6,173 bases of DNA, taken from assembly GCA_007120575.1 (NCBI GenBank), contig SKNJ01000159.1, positions 1 to 6,173 of the forward strand, written 5' to 3'. Position 1 is the first letter of the stretch. The number at the start of each line of letters is the position of its first letter. The notes below the pieces were generated by a model that was not told the origin of the DNA, made no database searches, and saw nothing but the letters and a program-made list of their open reading frames with translations. The stretch is from Thioalkalivibrio sp. (GTDB taxonomy: Bacteria; Pseudomonadota; Gammaproteobacteria; Ectothiorhodospirales; Ectothiorhodospiraceae). The position numbers and the translations under genes were made by a program. Below are positions 5,799-6,173 of the stretch, one piece after another.

Positions 5799-6173
5799 AT
5801 GCCCGAAACCCTGATTACCTACGACATCAACAAGGCCCCGGATGAGCAGGACATCAAGCCGCACAACCGCTGGCACCCGGACATCCCGATGGCGGTCCGG
5901 GTCAAGCCCGGCGACGAGTTCCGCCTGGAGTGCTGCGACTGGACTGGTGGCCAAATCGGCAACAACGACTCCGCCAACGACATCCGCGACGTGGACCTCA
6001 GCAAGGTCCACTACCTGACCGGGCCCGTCGCGGTGGAGGGCGCCGAGCCCGGGGACCTGCTGGTGGTGGACATCCTCGATGTCGGCCCGCGCCAGGACCA
6101 GCTCTGGGGATTCAATGGCGTGTTCGCGCGCGAGAATGGTGGTGGGTTCCTGACCGAGCACTTCCCGGAGGCA
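5799..6173 (+). CDS. fmdA: Formamidase FmdA, N-terminal 125 codons (cut by window edge)
   Basis: This is a cytoplasmic enzyme of the acetamidase/formamidase (FmdA/AmdA) family, which hydrolyses formamide to formate and ammonia. The visible part carries the family signature: NRWHPDIPMAVRVKPGDEFR (23-42), ECCDWTGGQIGNNDSANDIR (44-63), DVDLSKVHYLTGPVAVEGAE (64-83) and PGDLLVVDILDVGP (84-97). These match FmdA more closely than the generic acetamidase branch. Family members are about 400 residues long, so roughly 30% is present and the frame is open to the right edge. The ATG at 5799 follows GGAGAG (5789..5794) at four bases. The gene lies 238 bases after the activator stop and has its own sigma-54 promoter, so it is probably a separate unit. 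The divergent transporter would supply its substrate, as in amide-using methylotrophs, where fmdA lies with fmdDEF transport genes. Confidence 0.93.
   Translation, partial: MPETLITYDINKAPDEQDIKPHNRWHPDIPMAVRVKPGDEFRLECCDWTGGQIGNNDSANDIRDVDLSKVHYLTGPVAVEGAEPGDLLVVDILDVGPRQDQLWGFNGVFARENGGGFLTEHFPEA

Noticed and set aside
5700..6161. Open frame on the minus strand opposite fmdA
   Set aside because: It overlaps the strongly conserved FmdA reading frame and is Val/Asp/Ala-rich in the way antisense frames are.

Overview
The window is GC-rich (roughly two-thirds G+C by eye) and densely coded. It carries a nitrogen-scavenging locus of bacterial, probably proteobacterial, type. The likely lineage is a gammaproteobacterium of the Ectothiorhodospiraceae kind; this rests only on base composition, sigma-54 regulation and general protein flavour, so it is tentative.

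Layout. On the minus strand, positions 3583 down to 1 hold four consecutive genes of a urea/short-chain-amide ABC transporter: a Tat-type substrate-binding protein (urtA/fmdD type), two membrane permeases (urtB and urtC) and the first 38 codons of an ATPase (urtD, cut by the window edge). On the plus strand, divergent from the transporter, lies a complete 546-residue sigma-54 activator (GAF, AAA+ and Fis-type helix-turn-helix domains; NifA-like architecture). It is followed by the first 125 codons of a formamidase (fmdA, cut by the right edge). The spacer 3584..3919 (336 bp) separates the divergent genes, and 5561..5798 (238 bp) separates the activator from fmdA.

How it fits together. The binding protein and permeases would import urea or small amides such as formamide, and formamidase would hydrolyse formamide to formate and ammonia. 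The local activator is the obvious candidate to switch both arms on. Two things read directly from the DNA support this. Each spacer has a -24/-12 sigma-54 promoter with exact GG-N10-GC spacing, one pointing into urtA (3664..3649, minus strand) and one into fmdA (5670..5685, plus strand). Both spacers also carry the same 9-bp palindrome GACAATGTC (3671..3679 and 5581..5589), which I propose as the operator of the activator. Upstream of fmdA it sits at about -111, the classical enhancer position, and forms the first of two overlapping 13-bp palindromes centred one helical turn apart. Upstream of urtA it sits at about -37, pressed against the -24 element, which is unusual and may mean a different regulatory logic there.

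No RNA gene, insertion sequence, CRISPR array or origin was seen. The known parts are ordinary members of their families; the least described part is the regulator-operator-promoter circuit linking the divergent transporter to the formamidase.
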